DNA of 7,983 nt from an uncultured Oscillospiraceae bacterium (GCA_934569425.1 CAKTKM010000065.1:1-7983); one strand, 5' to 3'; shown: positions 1-5,166, counted from the stretch's first letter. Notes: generated from the sequence alone by a model not told the origin. Made by a program: numbers and translations.

Positions 1-92
1 AGAGCGGCCTGTTTGACCAGCTGGAGCAAATGGGCATTCAGGACGGCCACATCGTCAGCATGTACGATCTGGAATTTGAGTACCAGCGCTGA
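1..92 (+). CDS. obgE: Obg-family GTPase, C-terminal end only (partial)
   Basis: The reading frame is open from base 3 to the TGA at 90-92 and gives 29 residues, running from SGLFDQLEQMG to LEFEYQR. The pattern of a short helix, then GIQDGHIVSMYDLEFEY, is the ending typical of the Obg C-terminal (OCT) domain in Firmicutes, where a 'G-x-x-D/E-G-D-x-V-x-x-x-D-x-E-F-x-Y' string closes the protein. Obg is an essential GTPase that associates with the large ribosomal subunit and links ribosome assembly to growth state. The GTPase domain and the glycine-rich N-terminal domain lie outside the window, so the call rests only on this tail. A hairpin terminator follows 15 bases after the stop. Another protein that happens to end similarly cannot be excluded. 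Confidence 0.7.
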   Translation, partial: SGLFDQLEQMGIQDGHIVSMYDLEFEYQR

Positions 93-107
93 GTCCCGCA
101 TAAACAA

Positions 108-145
108 CACCTCCGCCGCGCATACTGACGGCGGAGGTGCTTTTT
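108..145 (+). terminator. Rho-independent terminator of the obg transcript, overlapping the next gene's ribosome binding site
   Basis: CACCTCCGCCG (108-118) pairs perfectly with CGGCGGAGGTG (129-139) around a 10-base loop and is followed by C and five T (141-145). The right arm contains GGAGG (133-137), which is also the Shine-Dalgarno of the small gene whose ATG begins at 146. Termination in the T tract would therefore cut the RNA right at that start codon, and a read-through RNA would keep the ribosome binding site folded. Confidence 0.75.
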
Positions 146-325
146 ATGAAATATGCCATCGATCTCACCGATCTTCTCAACAACGATCCGCAGGCGTACA
201 CCTATTTCTACGCCCTGCCCGCCGAGACCCAGACCCAGCTGCGCAAGCAGGACATCCGCAGCATGGAGGAGCTGAAGACCGCCACGGCGGATCTGGCCTA
301 CACCAACCGCCCGGAGGCGTTTTGA
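146..325 (+). CDS. Small hypothetical protein, 59 aa
   Basis: The product begins MKYAIDLTDLLNNDPQ and ends NRPEAF. It is acidic, soluble and probably helical, with no signal peptide, membrane segment or cysteine. The pattern 'DLTDLLNNDPQAYTYFYALP' followed by a glutamine-rich stretch and 'SMEELKTATADLAY' resembles short uncharacterised Clostridia proteins of the general form '(I/D)xxLLxxDPxAxxFYxxLPxxxQxxLxxxxxxxxSxEEL'. I recognise that only as a pattern and know no function. The ATG at 146 is chosen because GGAGGT (133-138) lies 7 bases upstream; a GTG at 137 is in frame but falls inside that ribosome binding site. The gene lies directly after obg and ends 9 bases before a strong terminator. 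Its ribosome binding site forms one arm of the obg terminator, so translation may need an alternative fold or a separate transcript. Confidence 0.6.
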   Translation: MKYAIDLTDLLNNDPQAYTYFYALPAETQTQLRKQDIRSMEELKTATADLAYTNRPEAF

Positions 326-333
326 ACCGAAGC

Positions 334-367
334 AAAATTGACCGGCCTTTCGGCCGGTCAATTTTTT
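334..367. terminator. Bidirectional Rho-independent terminator between convergent genes
   Basis: AAAATTGACCGGCC (334-347) pairs perfectly with GGCCGGTCAATTTT (352-365) around a TTTC loop, giving a 14-bp stem. T runs on the plus strand to 367. On the minus strand the A/T-rich base of the stem gives a matching T tract. It lies between the stop of the small rightward gene (325) and the stop of the leftward ATPase gene (380), so it can end both transcripts. Confidence 0.88.
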
Positions 368-379
368 CATCCCAAAGTG

Positions 380-1549
380 TCACCACTCCAGATTCTTTTC
401 CGTCTCCTTACTGAACACATGCGCCACGTTGCCGCCGAAGATCATATTGACCTCGCTGCCCATGGGGAAGTGGGCGGCATTGCCGTTGGTGGGGACGATC
501 ACCACCACATCGTGACCGTTGCTGGTGATGTGCAGATGCACGGAGGAGCCCATCAGCTCACTGACGTCCACGGTACCCTTCACGCCGTCGGCGCACAGCA
601 TGATATGGTCAGGGCGCACGCCCAGCACCACGTCCTGCTCCGGCACATTTCTGGCGGACAGGCGCTGCTGCTTATCCTCGGCCAGCTCCACGGTCACGCC
701 GTCTACCGTAACGGCATACTTCCCGTTCTGCCTGATCAGCTTCGCGTCAAACAGGTTCATCTGGGGCGTGCCGATAAAGCCTGCCACAAACAGGTTGGCG
801 GGATGATCGAACACCTCCTGCGGCGTTCCGATCTGCTGGATGAAGCCGTCCTTCATAATAACGATCCGGTCGCCCAGCGTCATAGCCTCCGTCTGGTCGT
901 GGGTCACATAGACAAAGGTGGTGTCGATCCGCTGGCGCAGCTTGATGATCTCGGCGCGCATCTGGTTGCGGAGCTTTGCGTCCAGATTGGACAGCGGCTC
1001 ATCCATCAGAAACACCGCCGGATCCCGGACGATGGCGCGGCCGATAGCCACACGCTGCCGCTGACCGCCGGACAGCGCCTTGGGCTTGCGGTCCAGATAC
1101 TGCGTGATGTCAAGGATCTCCGCCGCCTGACGCACCTTCTTGTCGATCTCGTCCTTGGGTACCTTCTTCAGCTTCAGGGAGAAGGCCATGTTCTCGTATA
1201 CGGTCATGTGGGGATACAGGGCGTAGTTCTGGAACACCATGGCGATGTCGCGATCCTTCGGCTCCACATCGTTCATCAGCTTGTCGCCGATCCACAGCTC
1301 GCCGGAGGTGATGTCCTCCAGACCCGCGATCATCCGCAGCGTGGTGGACTTGCCGCAGCCGGAGGGGCCCACCAGCACGATAAACTCGCGGTCGGCGATC
1401 TCCAGACTGAACTGCTGCACTGCCACGACGCCCTCGTCGGTGATCTGAAGATTGCTCTTCTTCTCCGGCTCCTCGCCCTTCTTTGCCTTTTTCTTCTTTT
1501 CGGTGTTGGGATAGACCTTCTTCAGATCCTTCAAAATCACCTTTGCCAT
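380..1549 (-). CDS. Carbohydrate ABC transporter ATP-binding protein, MsmK/UgpC/MalK type
   Basis: This 389-residue protein supplies ATP hydrolysis for CUT1-type sugar importers at the inner face of the membrane. All ABC motifs are intact: Walker [10 protein letters not shown] (61-69), Q-loop Q107, signature LSGGQ (159-163), Walker B VFLMDEP (179-185), D-loop SNLD (187-190) and switch histidine H217. Residues about 265-380 form the C-terminal TOBE/regulatory region of the MalK-UgpC group. A lysine/glutamate-rich insert (about residues 17-40) sits before Walker A; I recall similar inserts in gut Clostridia homologues. The start is the ATG at 1549 ([14 protein letters not shown]), which matches the family N-terminus. 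A TTG at 1582 would add 11 unlikely residues. The ribosome binding site is weak (AAGAAAG). The gene stands alone, with its own promoter and terminator and no permease or binding protein beside it, so it may serve several importers as MsmK does in streptococci. One candidate partner is the binding protein at 7032. Confidence 0.95.
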   Translation of the reverse strand: MAKVILKDLKKVYPNTEKKKKAKKGEEPEKKSNLQITDEGVVAVQQFSLEIADREFIVLVGPSGCGKSTTLRMIAGLEDITSGELWIGDKLMNDVEPKDRDIAMVFQNYALYPHMTVYENMAFSLKLKKVPKDEIDKKVRQAAEILDITQYLDRKPKALSGGQRQRVAIGRAIVRDPAVFLMDEPLSNLDAKLRNQMRAEIIKLRQRIDTTFVYVTHDQTEAMTLGDRIVIMKDGFIQQIGTPQEVFDHPANLFVAGFIGTPQMNLFDAKLIRQNGKYAVTVDGVTVELAEDKQQRLSARNVPEQDVVLGVRPDHIMLCADGVKGTVDVSELMGSSVHLHITSNGHDVVVIVPTNGNAAHFPMGSEVNMIFGGNVAHVFSKETEKNLEW

Positions 1550-1728
1550 ACTTTCTTGACTGTAACCGCCCCGCCTCCGCAAAGAACAGTCTCGCAGCCG
1601 CCGTCAGGCGCGCCGCCTTACGACAGGTCTCCACACTGCCGCACCGCCAGCCACAGCGGATCCTTCTCCTTTTCATGTGCCGCCGCCGGTCAAAAAGTGG
1701 AGTGACACGGCCTTGGTTGGAATCAGAC
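1550..1728 (-). other. 5' untranslated leader of the ABC ATPase gene
   Basis: About 180 bases lie between the predicted transcription start (near 1728) and the ATG at 1549. I found no tRNA, recognised riboswitch or well-supported ORF in it. An ATG at 1676 opens a long out-of-frame reading frame that runs into the ATPase gene but has no ribosome binding site. The segment is GC-rich, unlike the AT-rich stretch to its right. Its length leaves room for post-transcriptional control, but no specific structure stands out. Confidence 0.4.
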
Positions 1729-1734
1729 AGCCTT

Positions 1735-1763
1735 ATTGTATACGAAAGTATGGGGAATTACAA
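1735..1763 (-). promoter_or_regulatory. Sigma-A promoter for the ABC ATPase gene
   Basis: On the minus strand, TTGTAA (-35, plus 1758-1763) and TACAAT (-10, plus 1735-1740) are separated by exactly 17 bases. The -10 matches consensus at 5 of 6 positions and the -35 at 4 of 6. It is the best leftward promoter upstream of the ATPase gene and lies just inside the orphan terminator at 1797-1826, which would shield it from leftward read-through. Confidence 0.65.
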
Positions 1764-1796
1764 GTGGCTTTTCCATGAATTTTTCCCATTACAGCA

Positions 1797-1826
1797 AAAA
1801 GCGGACGGCAGCAGCCGTCCGCTTTT
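1797..1826. terminator. Stand-alone bidirectional terminator in a divergent intergenic region
   Basis: AAAAGCGGACGGC (1797-1809) pairs perfectly with GCCGTCCGCTTTT (1814-1826) around an AGCA loop, a 13-bp stem with A and T tracts that works in both directions. No annotated gene ends here: the ATPase gene is transcribed away to the left and the LysR gene away to the right. It may end a short untranslated RNA or act as an insulator. Confidence 0.8.
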
Positions 1827-1875
1827 GTTCGTTGGTAATTTCTCCACAGTGTAAGATATGTGAGGAGGAAATAGG

Positions 1876-1938
1876 GTGATGGCTGCGGGGCAAACCACGC
1901 AGCCATCAAAGGGATTTGAGGATAGAAAGGAAAAGTAA
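1876..1938 (+). CDS. Possible micro-ORF, 20 codons
   Basis: GTG (1876) and an in-frame ATG (1879) are preceded by GAGGAGG (1862-1868), an ideal Shine-Dalgarno 7 or 10 bases away. The frame (MAAGQTTQPSKG and on, from the ATG) is hydrophilic and lysine-rich and stops at TAA 1936-1938. The start codon lies in the left arm of a 10-bp hairpin (1878-1907), which could gate translation. No family is recognised and no clear promoter was found upstream, so chance is a real alternative. Confidence 0.25.
   Translation: MMAAGQTTQPSKGFEDRKEK
1878..1907 (+). repeat. Inverted repeat / RNA hairpin over a micro-ORF start
   Basis: GATGGCTGCG (1878-1887) and CGCAGCCATC (1898-1907) are perfect complements around a 10-base loop. 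There is no T tract, so it is not a terminator. On RNA it would bury the ATG at 1879; on DNA it could be a protein-binding dyad. Confidence 0.6.
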
Positions 1939-1939
1939 T

Positions 1940-2014
1940 ATGTGGAGAATTACTGTCTATAAAATACACAATGTTGCAAGATTTGTAAAGCGACATTTTT
2001 TCATCTTTCCATGA
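1940..2014 (+). CDS. Possible micro-ORF, 24 aa cationic peptide
   Basis: ATG at 1940 is preceded by AAGGA (1927-1931) with an 8-base spacer and opens a 24-codon frame ending at TGA 2012-2014. It starts one base after the stop of the preceding micro-ORF. The peptide begins MWRITVYKIHNVARF and is basic and aromatic, with arginines and lysines spread along it and a hydrophobic FFIF near the end, so it could form an amphipathic helix. Its last codons overlap the perfect palindrome at 1992-2023. I do not recognise a family. It may be a leader peptide for the LysR gene, a small membrane-associated peptide, or a chance ORF; the good ribosome binding site is the main support. Confidence 0.3.
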   Translation: MWRITVYKIHNVARFVKRHFFIFP

Positions 2015-2023
2015 AAAAATGTC
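1992..2023. repeat. Perfect 13-bp-arm palindrome upstream of the LysR promoter, possible operator
   Basis: GACATTTTTTCAT (1992-2004) and ATGAAAAAATGTC (2011-2023) are exact complements around CTTTCC. The right arm ends 11 bases before the -35 box (2035) of the lysR promoter, where an upstream regulator site would be expected. The stem is too AT-rich, and the following sequence too poor in T, for a good terminator. A protein-binding site, perhaps for LysR autoregulation, is the more natural reading, although the even-length dyad is not the classic T-N11-A LysR box. Confidence 0.6.
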
Positions 2024-2034
2024 ATATTTAACAG

Positions 2035-2063
2035 TTGCTTTTTCCGCCGTGTCATGGTAAAAT
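2035..2063 (+). promoter_or_regulatory. Sigma-A promoter for the LysR-family gene
   Basis: TTGCTT (2035-2040) and TAAAAT (2058-2063) are separated by 17 bases. The -10 matches consensus at 5 of 6 positions; the -35 is weak (3 of 6), which fits a promoter needing an activator or upstream site. Predicted start near 2070, leaving a leader of about 35 bases before the ATG at 2106. Confidence 0.6.
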
Positions 2064-2105
2064 CCGGCTAACATCATTTCCGGTTTCGGAGAAGGAGGGG
2101 CGGCA

Positions 2106-2978
2106 ATGGACGGAAAAAAGCTGGAGGCGCTGGTCACGGCGGCGGAGCTGGGCAGCTTCACCCGGGCGGCGGAGCAGCTGGGCTATACCCAGTCGGGCCT
2201 GACCCACATGATGAACAGTCTGGAGCGGGAGATCGGCTTTCCCGTGCTGGTGCGAGACCGGCGGGGCGTGCGTCTGACACAGGCCGGTATGCGGATCATG
2301 CCGCTGGTGCGCCAGTGTCTTGCCGCCAACCAGTCGCTGGAGCGGGAGATCGCGCTGGTGAACTCCCATCAGGAGGAGACCATCCGCGTGGCCTCCTATG
2401 CCAGCATTGCGATGCACTGGCTGCCGGAGCTGATCGAGCAGTTCCGCCGCGCCAACAACGGCGTGGGCATTGATGTGCAGATGGGCTCCGTGGAGGAGGT
2501 ATACCGCTGGGTGAAAGAGGGCAGAGTGGATATGGCCTTTGCCAGCCGTCAGGAGAGCAGCACGCTGGACTGGACGCCCCTGAAGCCCGATCCCCTGCTG
2601 GTGATCCTGCCCCGGGATTTTGATACCGGCGGCGCCGAAACGCTGGATGTGCGGCGTCTGGACGGGCAGGAATTCCTGATGCCCTCGCAGGGCTTTCATC
2701 TGGACATTCTGCGGGCGCTGAACAGCTGCGGCGTAAAACCCGTCATCCGGGATACGCAGGTCAGCGATACGGTCATCATCTCCATGGTGGAGCACGGTCT
2801 GGGCGTCAGCATCCTCAGCCGTCTGGTGCTGAAGGGACGCTCCAACGACGTGCTGGCGCTGCCGCTGGATCCCCCCGCCGTGCGGGAGCTGGGGGTGGCC
2901 TCCCTGCCCCGCAGAGAGCTGCGTCCCCTTGCCAGAAAGTTTCTGCACTTCACCGCGGAAATGGTGGAGCGATTGTAA
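2106..2978 (+). CDS. LysR-family transcriptional regulator
   Basis: This 290-residue protein has the usual length and plan of a LysR-type regulator. A winged helix-turn-helix occupies about residues 1-60, with the helix-turn-helix around 17-38 (GSFTRAAEQLGYTQSGLTHM) and the wing around FPVLVRDRRGVRLTQAG. A linker helix (about 60-88) and a two-lobed, periplasmic-binding-protein-like effector domain (about 92-290) follow. Residues 221-243 (DTVIISMVEHGLGVSILSRL) are the conserved 'V..G.G...LP'-like region of lobe I. The ATG at 2106 has AAGGAGG (2092-2098) 7 bases upstream. It is the first gene after a divergent region holding a perfect palindrome, and is followed on the same strand by the DUF2156-GNAT gene 51 bases later, so the two are probably co-transcribed. 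The effector and targets cannot be told from sequence; the palindrome and the neighbouring genes are the obvious targets. Confidence 0.93.
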   Translation: MDGKKLEALVTAAELGSFTRAAEQLGYTQSGLTHMMNSLEREIGFPVLVRDRRGVRLTQAGMRIMPLVRQCLAANQSLEREIALVNSHQEETIRVASYASIAMHWLPELIEQFRRANNGVGIDVQMGSVEEVYRWVKEGRVDMAFASRQESSTLDWTPLKPDPLLVILPRDFDTGGAETLDVRRLDGQEFLMPSQGFHLDILRALNSCGVKPVIRDTQVSDTVIISMVEHGLGVSILSRLVLKGRSNDVLALPLDPPAVRELGVASLPRRELRPLARKFLHFTAEMVERL

Positions 2979-3029
2979 CCGTATGAACGCCCCCCATGAT
3001 ACAAATTCAATACCCAGGAGAACCACCCT

Positions 3030-4427
3030 ATGCTGAATTTTACCCCCATTACCGCCGGGGCCATGCCTCTGCTGCGGCCTTACTACGAGACCTGCCCCTA
3101 CCGCCTGTGCGAATACAGCGCCGGCGTCAAATACATGTGGCGGGGACACCTCCATTCGGAATACGCCTTTACCGACGGCTGCCTTGTGATCCGCAACTGC
3201 ATCGACGGCGTCACCCAGTTCGACTATCCCATCCCCGGCCCCAGCGGCGACGTGGATGCCGCCCTGACCACTCTTGAGGATCACTGCCGCCAAAAGGGCG
3301 TGCGCCCCATCTTCTCCGTGGTGCCGGAGTCGGAGGCGGGACGGCTGGCGCTGCGCTGGCCGCGGGTCACCGTCACCAACGAGCGGGTATGGAAGGACTA
3401 CCTCTACCGGGCGGAGGATCTGGCGCAGTTCGCCGGACGGCACTACAGCGGTCAGCGGAATCACATCAACAAATTCAACAAGGAGCACCCCGACGCGAAA
3501 TTCATTCCCCTGACGGCGGCGGACAGCGGCCTGCTGGCCGCCTTCTGGGCGGATTATGAACAGGAATTCCAGAAGCAAAGCCCCGAGGCCAAGCGGGAGC
3601 TGGCACTGGCCAAGGAGCTGTTCACCTATCTGGAGCAGGGCATCTTCCGCGCCGGCGGCATTCTGTGGGAGGGGCGGCTGCTGGCGGTGGCGCTGGCGGA
3701 AAAATGCGGTGAAACGCTGGTGTGCCACATTGAAAAAGCCCTGTACTCTCACGCCGGCGTCTATCCCGCCATGGTGCAGCAGTTTGCGGCCTATTACGGC
3801 GGCGACTGCCGCTGGATCAACCGGGAGGACGACGGCCGTGACCGGGGACTGCGCACCTCCAAGCTGCAATACCTTCCCGCGGAGTTGGGGGGCAAAATGC
3901 GCTTCGAGGTGGGCTGTGAGCTGGACGCCCTGCGGCACATCCCCCGGCTGACCACGGAGCGGCTGACCCTCTCCCCCTTTACCGACGATGACAAGGCCGC
4001 CTACAACGCCCTGTGTCTGGACGACGACCGCAACCGCTGGTGGGGCTACGACTACCGGGAGGAGCTGCAGGGGGAGCTGACCGAGGATTACTTTCTGGAC
4101 GTGACCCGGCAGGACTTTCAAAACCGCATCGCCATCAACTTTGCCGTCCGGCTGGAGGGCAGGTGCATCGGCGAGGTGGTGCTGTATAACGGCGACTGGC
4201 GGGGCTCCATGGAGCAGGGCTGCCGCATCGCGCCGGAATTCGCCGGACACGGCTACGGCACCGAGGCCTTTGCCGCCGTGGCGGACTGGGCGCTGTACCA
4301 GCTGGGGCTGACCCGGGTGGTGGCCAAGTGCTACAAAGAAAATGCCGCCTCGGAACGGATGCTGTCCTTCTGTATGCGGCACAGTCATGACGACGATACC
4401 TTCCGGTACTTTGAAAAGCTGGTCTGA
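3030..4427 (+). CDS. DUF2156 (LPG synthase C-terminal-like) and GNAT acyltransferase fusion protein
   Basis: The 465-residue protein has two acyltransferase-like halves. Residues about 10-300 match the DUF2156 pattern related to the catalytic half of lysylphosphatidylglycerol synthases. Landmarks are YSGQRNHINKFNKEHP (139-154) and INREDDGRDRGLRTSKLQYLP (263-283), the counterpart of the family's 'NREqDlGxxGLRkaKlsYxP'. Residues about 306-465 form a RimJ/RimL-type GNAT domain, opening with RLTTERLTLSPFTDDD and carrying the acetyl-CoA loop region EFAGHGYGTEAF (403-414) and a C-terminal ENAASERML motif. DUF2156 enzymes move aminoacyl or acyl groups, and GNAT enzymes acetylate amines; the actual substrates are unknown. 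There are no membrane segments, so it is cytosolic, unlike full-length MprF. The ATG at 3030 has AGGAG (3016-3020) 9 bases upstream. It lies 51 bases after lysR. A frameshifted merger is unlikely because the frame is continuous. Confidence 0.85.
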   Translation: MLNFTPITAGAMPLLRPYYETCPYRLCEYSAGVKYMWRGHLHSEYAFTDGCLVIRNCIDGVTQFDYPIPGPSGDVDAALTTLEDHCRQKGVRPIFSVVPESEAGRLALRWPRVTVTNERVWKDYLYRAEDLAQFAGRHYSGQRNHINKFNKEHPDAKFIPLTAADSGLLAAFWADYEQEFQKQSPEAKRELALAKELFTYLEQGIFRAGGILWEGRLLAVALAEKCGETLVCHIEKALYSHAGVYPAMVQQFAAYYGGDCRWINREDDGRDRGLRTSKLQYLPAELGGKMRFEVGCELDALRHIPRLTTERLTLSPFTDDDKAAYNALCLDDDRNRWWGYDYREELQGELTEDYFLDVTRQDFQNRIAINFAVRLEGRCIGEVVLYNGDWRGSMEQGCRIAPEFAGHGYGTEAFAAVADWALYQLGLTRVVAKCYKENAASERMLSFCMRHSHDDDTFRYFEKLV

Positions 4428-4429
4428 GC

Positions 4430-4499
4430 GCCTGTTTTTTTGTACCGATAACGGTCTTTTTTGCCCCCATAACCGCCGTTTATGTACCCAAAAACAGGC
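4430..4499. repeat. 70-base imperfect palindrome between genes
   Basis: The outer arms 4430-4445 and 4484-4499 match at 14 of 16 positions (GCCTGTTTTT against AAAAACAGGC, then GTAC against GTAC). Inside them ATAACGG (4448-4454) pairs with CCGTTTAT (4476-4483) with one bulge. It begins two bases after the stop of the acyltransferase gene. The long stem and two T runs (4435-4441, 4457-4462) do not form a standard terminator, because a separate terminator lies 30 bases on. It could be a folded 3' end, a REP/MITE-like element, or a chance palindrome. Confidence 0.5.
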
Positions 4500-4529
4500 A
4501 ACAAAGGGCAATAAAAGGAAAGATATGGA

Positions 4530-4555
4530 AAAAGCCGGCCCTTTGGCCGGCTTTT
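4530..4555. terminator. Bidirectional terminator between convergent genes
   Basis: AAAAGCCGGCC (4530-4540) pairs perfectly with GGCCGGCTTTT (4545-4555) around a CTTT loop. The minus-strand copy has a T tract of at least five directly after the stem and overlaps the stop codon of the leftward metallopeptidase (4555-4557). The same hairpin with TTTT also serves the rightward acyltransferase transcript. Confidence 0.85.
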
Positions 4556-5067
4556 CACGTCTTCAAAAGTGCCATCCGTTCCCGGTAATCCGGCAGCACC
4601 CTGGCCACCTCGGCATAAAACGCGGGGCTGTGGTCATGGTGCCGGATGTGCGCCAGCTCATGCACCACCACATAGTCGATGGCCTCCTCGGGATACTGCA
4701 TGAGATACAGGGAAAAGCAGATGCTGTTTTTGCCGGAGCAGCTGCCGAAGCGGGTTTTGGCGGCGGTGATCTTCACCGATGCCGGTTCCACGCCCATCCG
4801 GGCGGCGTAGTACGCTGTTCTGCGGGGCAGCACCTCCCCGGCACGGCGGCGCAGGTCGGCCGTCTCCTCCTCTGTCAGGGGCGGGTGAGCGGCCTGACGG
4901 GCGGCGACTCTGGCTCTGGCCTTTTCCAGCCAACCGGCATGGGCGGCCACGAACCGGCCGATGTCCTCCTGCGGCATCCGCAGCGGTGCCCGCACCAGCA
5001 CCTCCCCCTGCCGCGTCACCTCCAGCGCAACCGTGCGGCGGCGGGAACGGACGATCCGGTAGGTCAC
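4555..5067 (-). CDS. YgjP/SprT-like zinc metallopeptidase (DUF45 family)
   Basis: The 170-residue protein carries the zinc signature HELAH (136-140), with a likely third ligand at H146 in the 'H-E-x-x-H-x(5)-H-S' arrangement of the YgjP/WLM (DUF45) group. Upstream, RFGSCSGKNSICFSLYLM (106-123) is the family's conserved 'WGSCxxxxxIxxNxxL' strand, with R-F in place of W. An N-terminal half of about 60 residues (RRRTVALEVTRQGEVLVRAP) is also typical. There is no signal peptide, so it is cytosolic. The substrate is unknown; relatives are linked to protein-turnover or DNA-protein-crosslink roles only by fold. The start is GTG at 5067, with GGAGG (5076-5080) 8 bases upstream. It is divergent from the Nudix gene and its stop lies in the terminator at 4530-4555. 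Confidence 0.88.
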   Translation of the reverse strand: MTYRIVRSRRRTVALEVTRQGEVLVRAPLRMPQEDIGRFVAAHAGWLEKARARVAARQAAHPPLTEEETADLRRRAGEVLPRRTAYYAARMGVEPASVKITAAKTRFGSCSGKNSICFSLYLMQYPEEAIDYVVVHELAHIRHHDHSPAFYAEVARVLPDYRERMALLKT

Positions 5068-5098
5068 GGTATCTCCCTCCTCCCTGCTGTTTTCCGGT

Positions 5099-5127
5099 AT
5101 TATAGCACACCACTATACAAAATGCAA
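5099..5127 (-). promoter_or_regulatory. Sigma-A promoter for the metallopeptidase gene
   Basis: On the minus strand TTGCAT (-35, plus 5122-5127) and a perfect TATAAT (-10, plus 5099-5104) are 17 bases apart. Transcription would start near 5092, about 25 bases before the GTG at 5067. The -35 box lies inside the spacer of the rightward Nudix promoter. Confidence 0.75.
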
Positions 5128-5142
5128 AAAATGTGGTATGAT
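5114..5142 (+). promoter_or_regulatory. Sigma-A promoter for the Nudix gene, interleaved with the leftward promoter
   Basis: TATACA (5114-5119) and TATGAT (5137-5142) are separated by 17 bases, with 4 of 6 and 5 of 6 matches to consensus. The predicted start near 5149 leaves a leader of about 18 bases that contains the ribosome binding site. Polymerase could not occupy this and the leftward promoter at once. Confidence 0.6.
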
Positions 5143-5166
5143 CGTCGGGAAAGAAAGGGGATCGCC

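Noticed and set aside
1110..1676. 188-codon leftward frame starting in the ATPase leader
   Set aside because: There is no ribosome binding site before the ATG at 1676, most of it overlaps the ATPase gene out of frame, and the product is arginine/glycine-rich without features.
338..1705. Long rightward reading frame opposite the ABC ATPase gene
   Set aside because: It is the complement of a clearly conserved ATPase with all ABC motifs; its protein is histidine/valine-rich with no recognisable domain, as expected for a shadow frame in GC-rich DNA.
1750..1854. 34-codon rightward frame through the orphan terminator
   Set aside because: There is no ribosome binding site before ATG 1750, and it runs through a terminator hairpin, so it is better explained as non-coding.
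1550..2105. Possible riboswitch, T-box or tRNA in the large divergent gap
   Set aside because: I looked for tRNA-like cloverleaf arms, T-box sequence and known riboswitch cores and recognised none; only the simple hairpins listed are supported.
2052..4511. Leftward 819-codon open frame across lysR and the acyltransferase gene
   Set aside because: It lies antisense to two well-supported genes, has a low-complexity, proline/histidine/glutamine-rich translation and no family motif. Long antisense frames are common at this GC content.
4342..5166. Long in-frame extension upstream of the Nudix start
   Set aside because: The frame is open by chance across the gap and the antisense metallopeptidase; Nudix homology, the ribosome binding site and the promoter all place the start at 5167.
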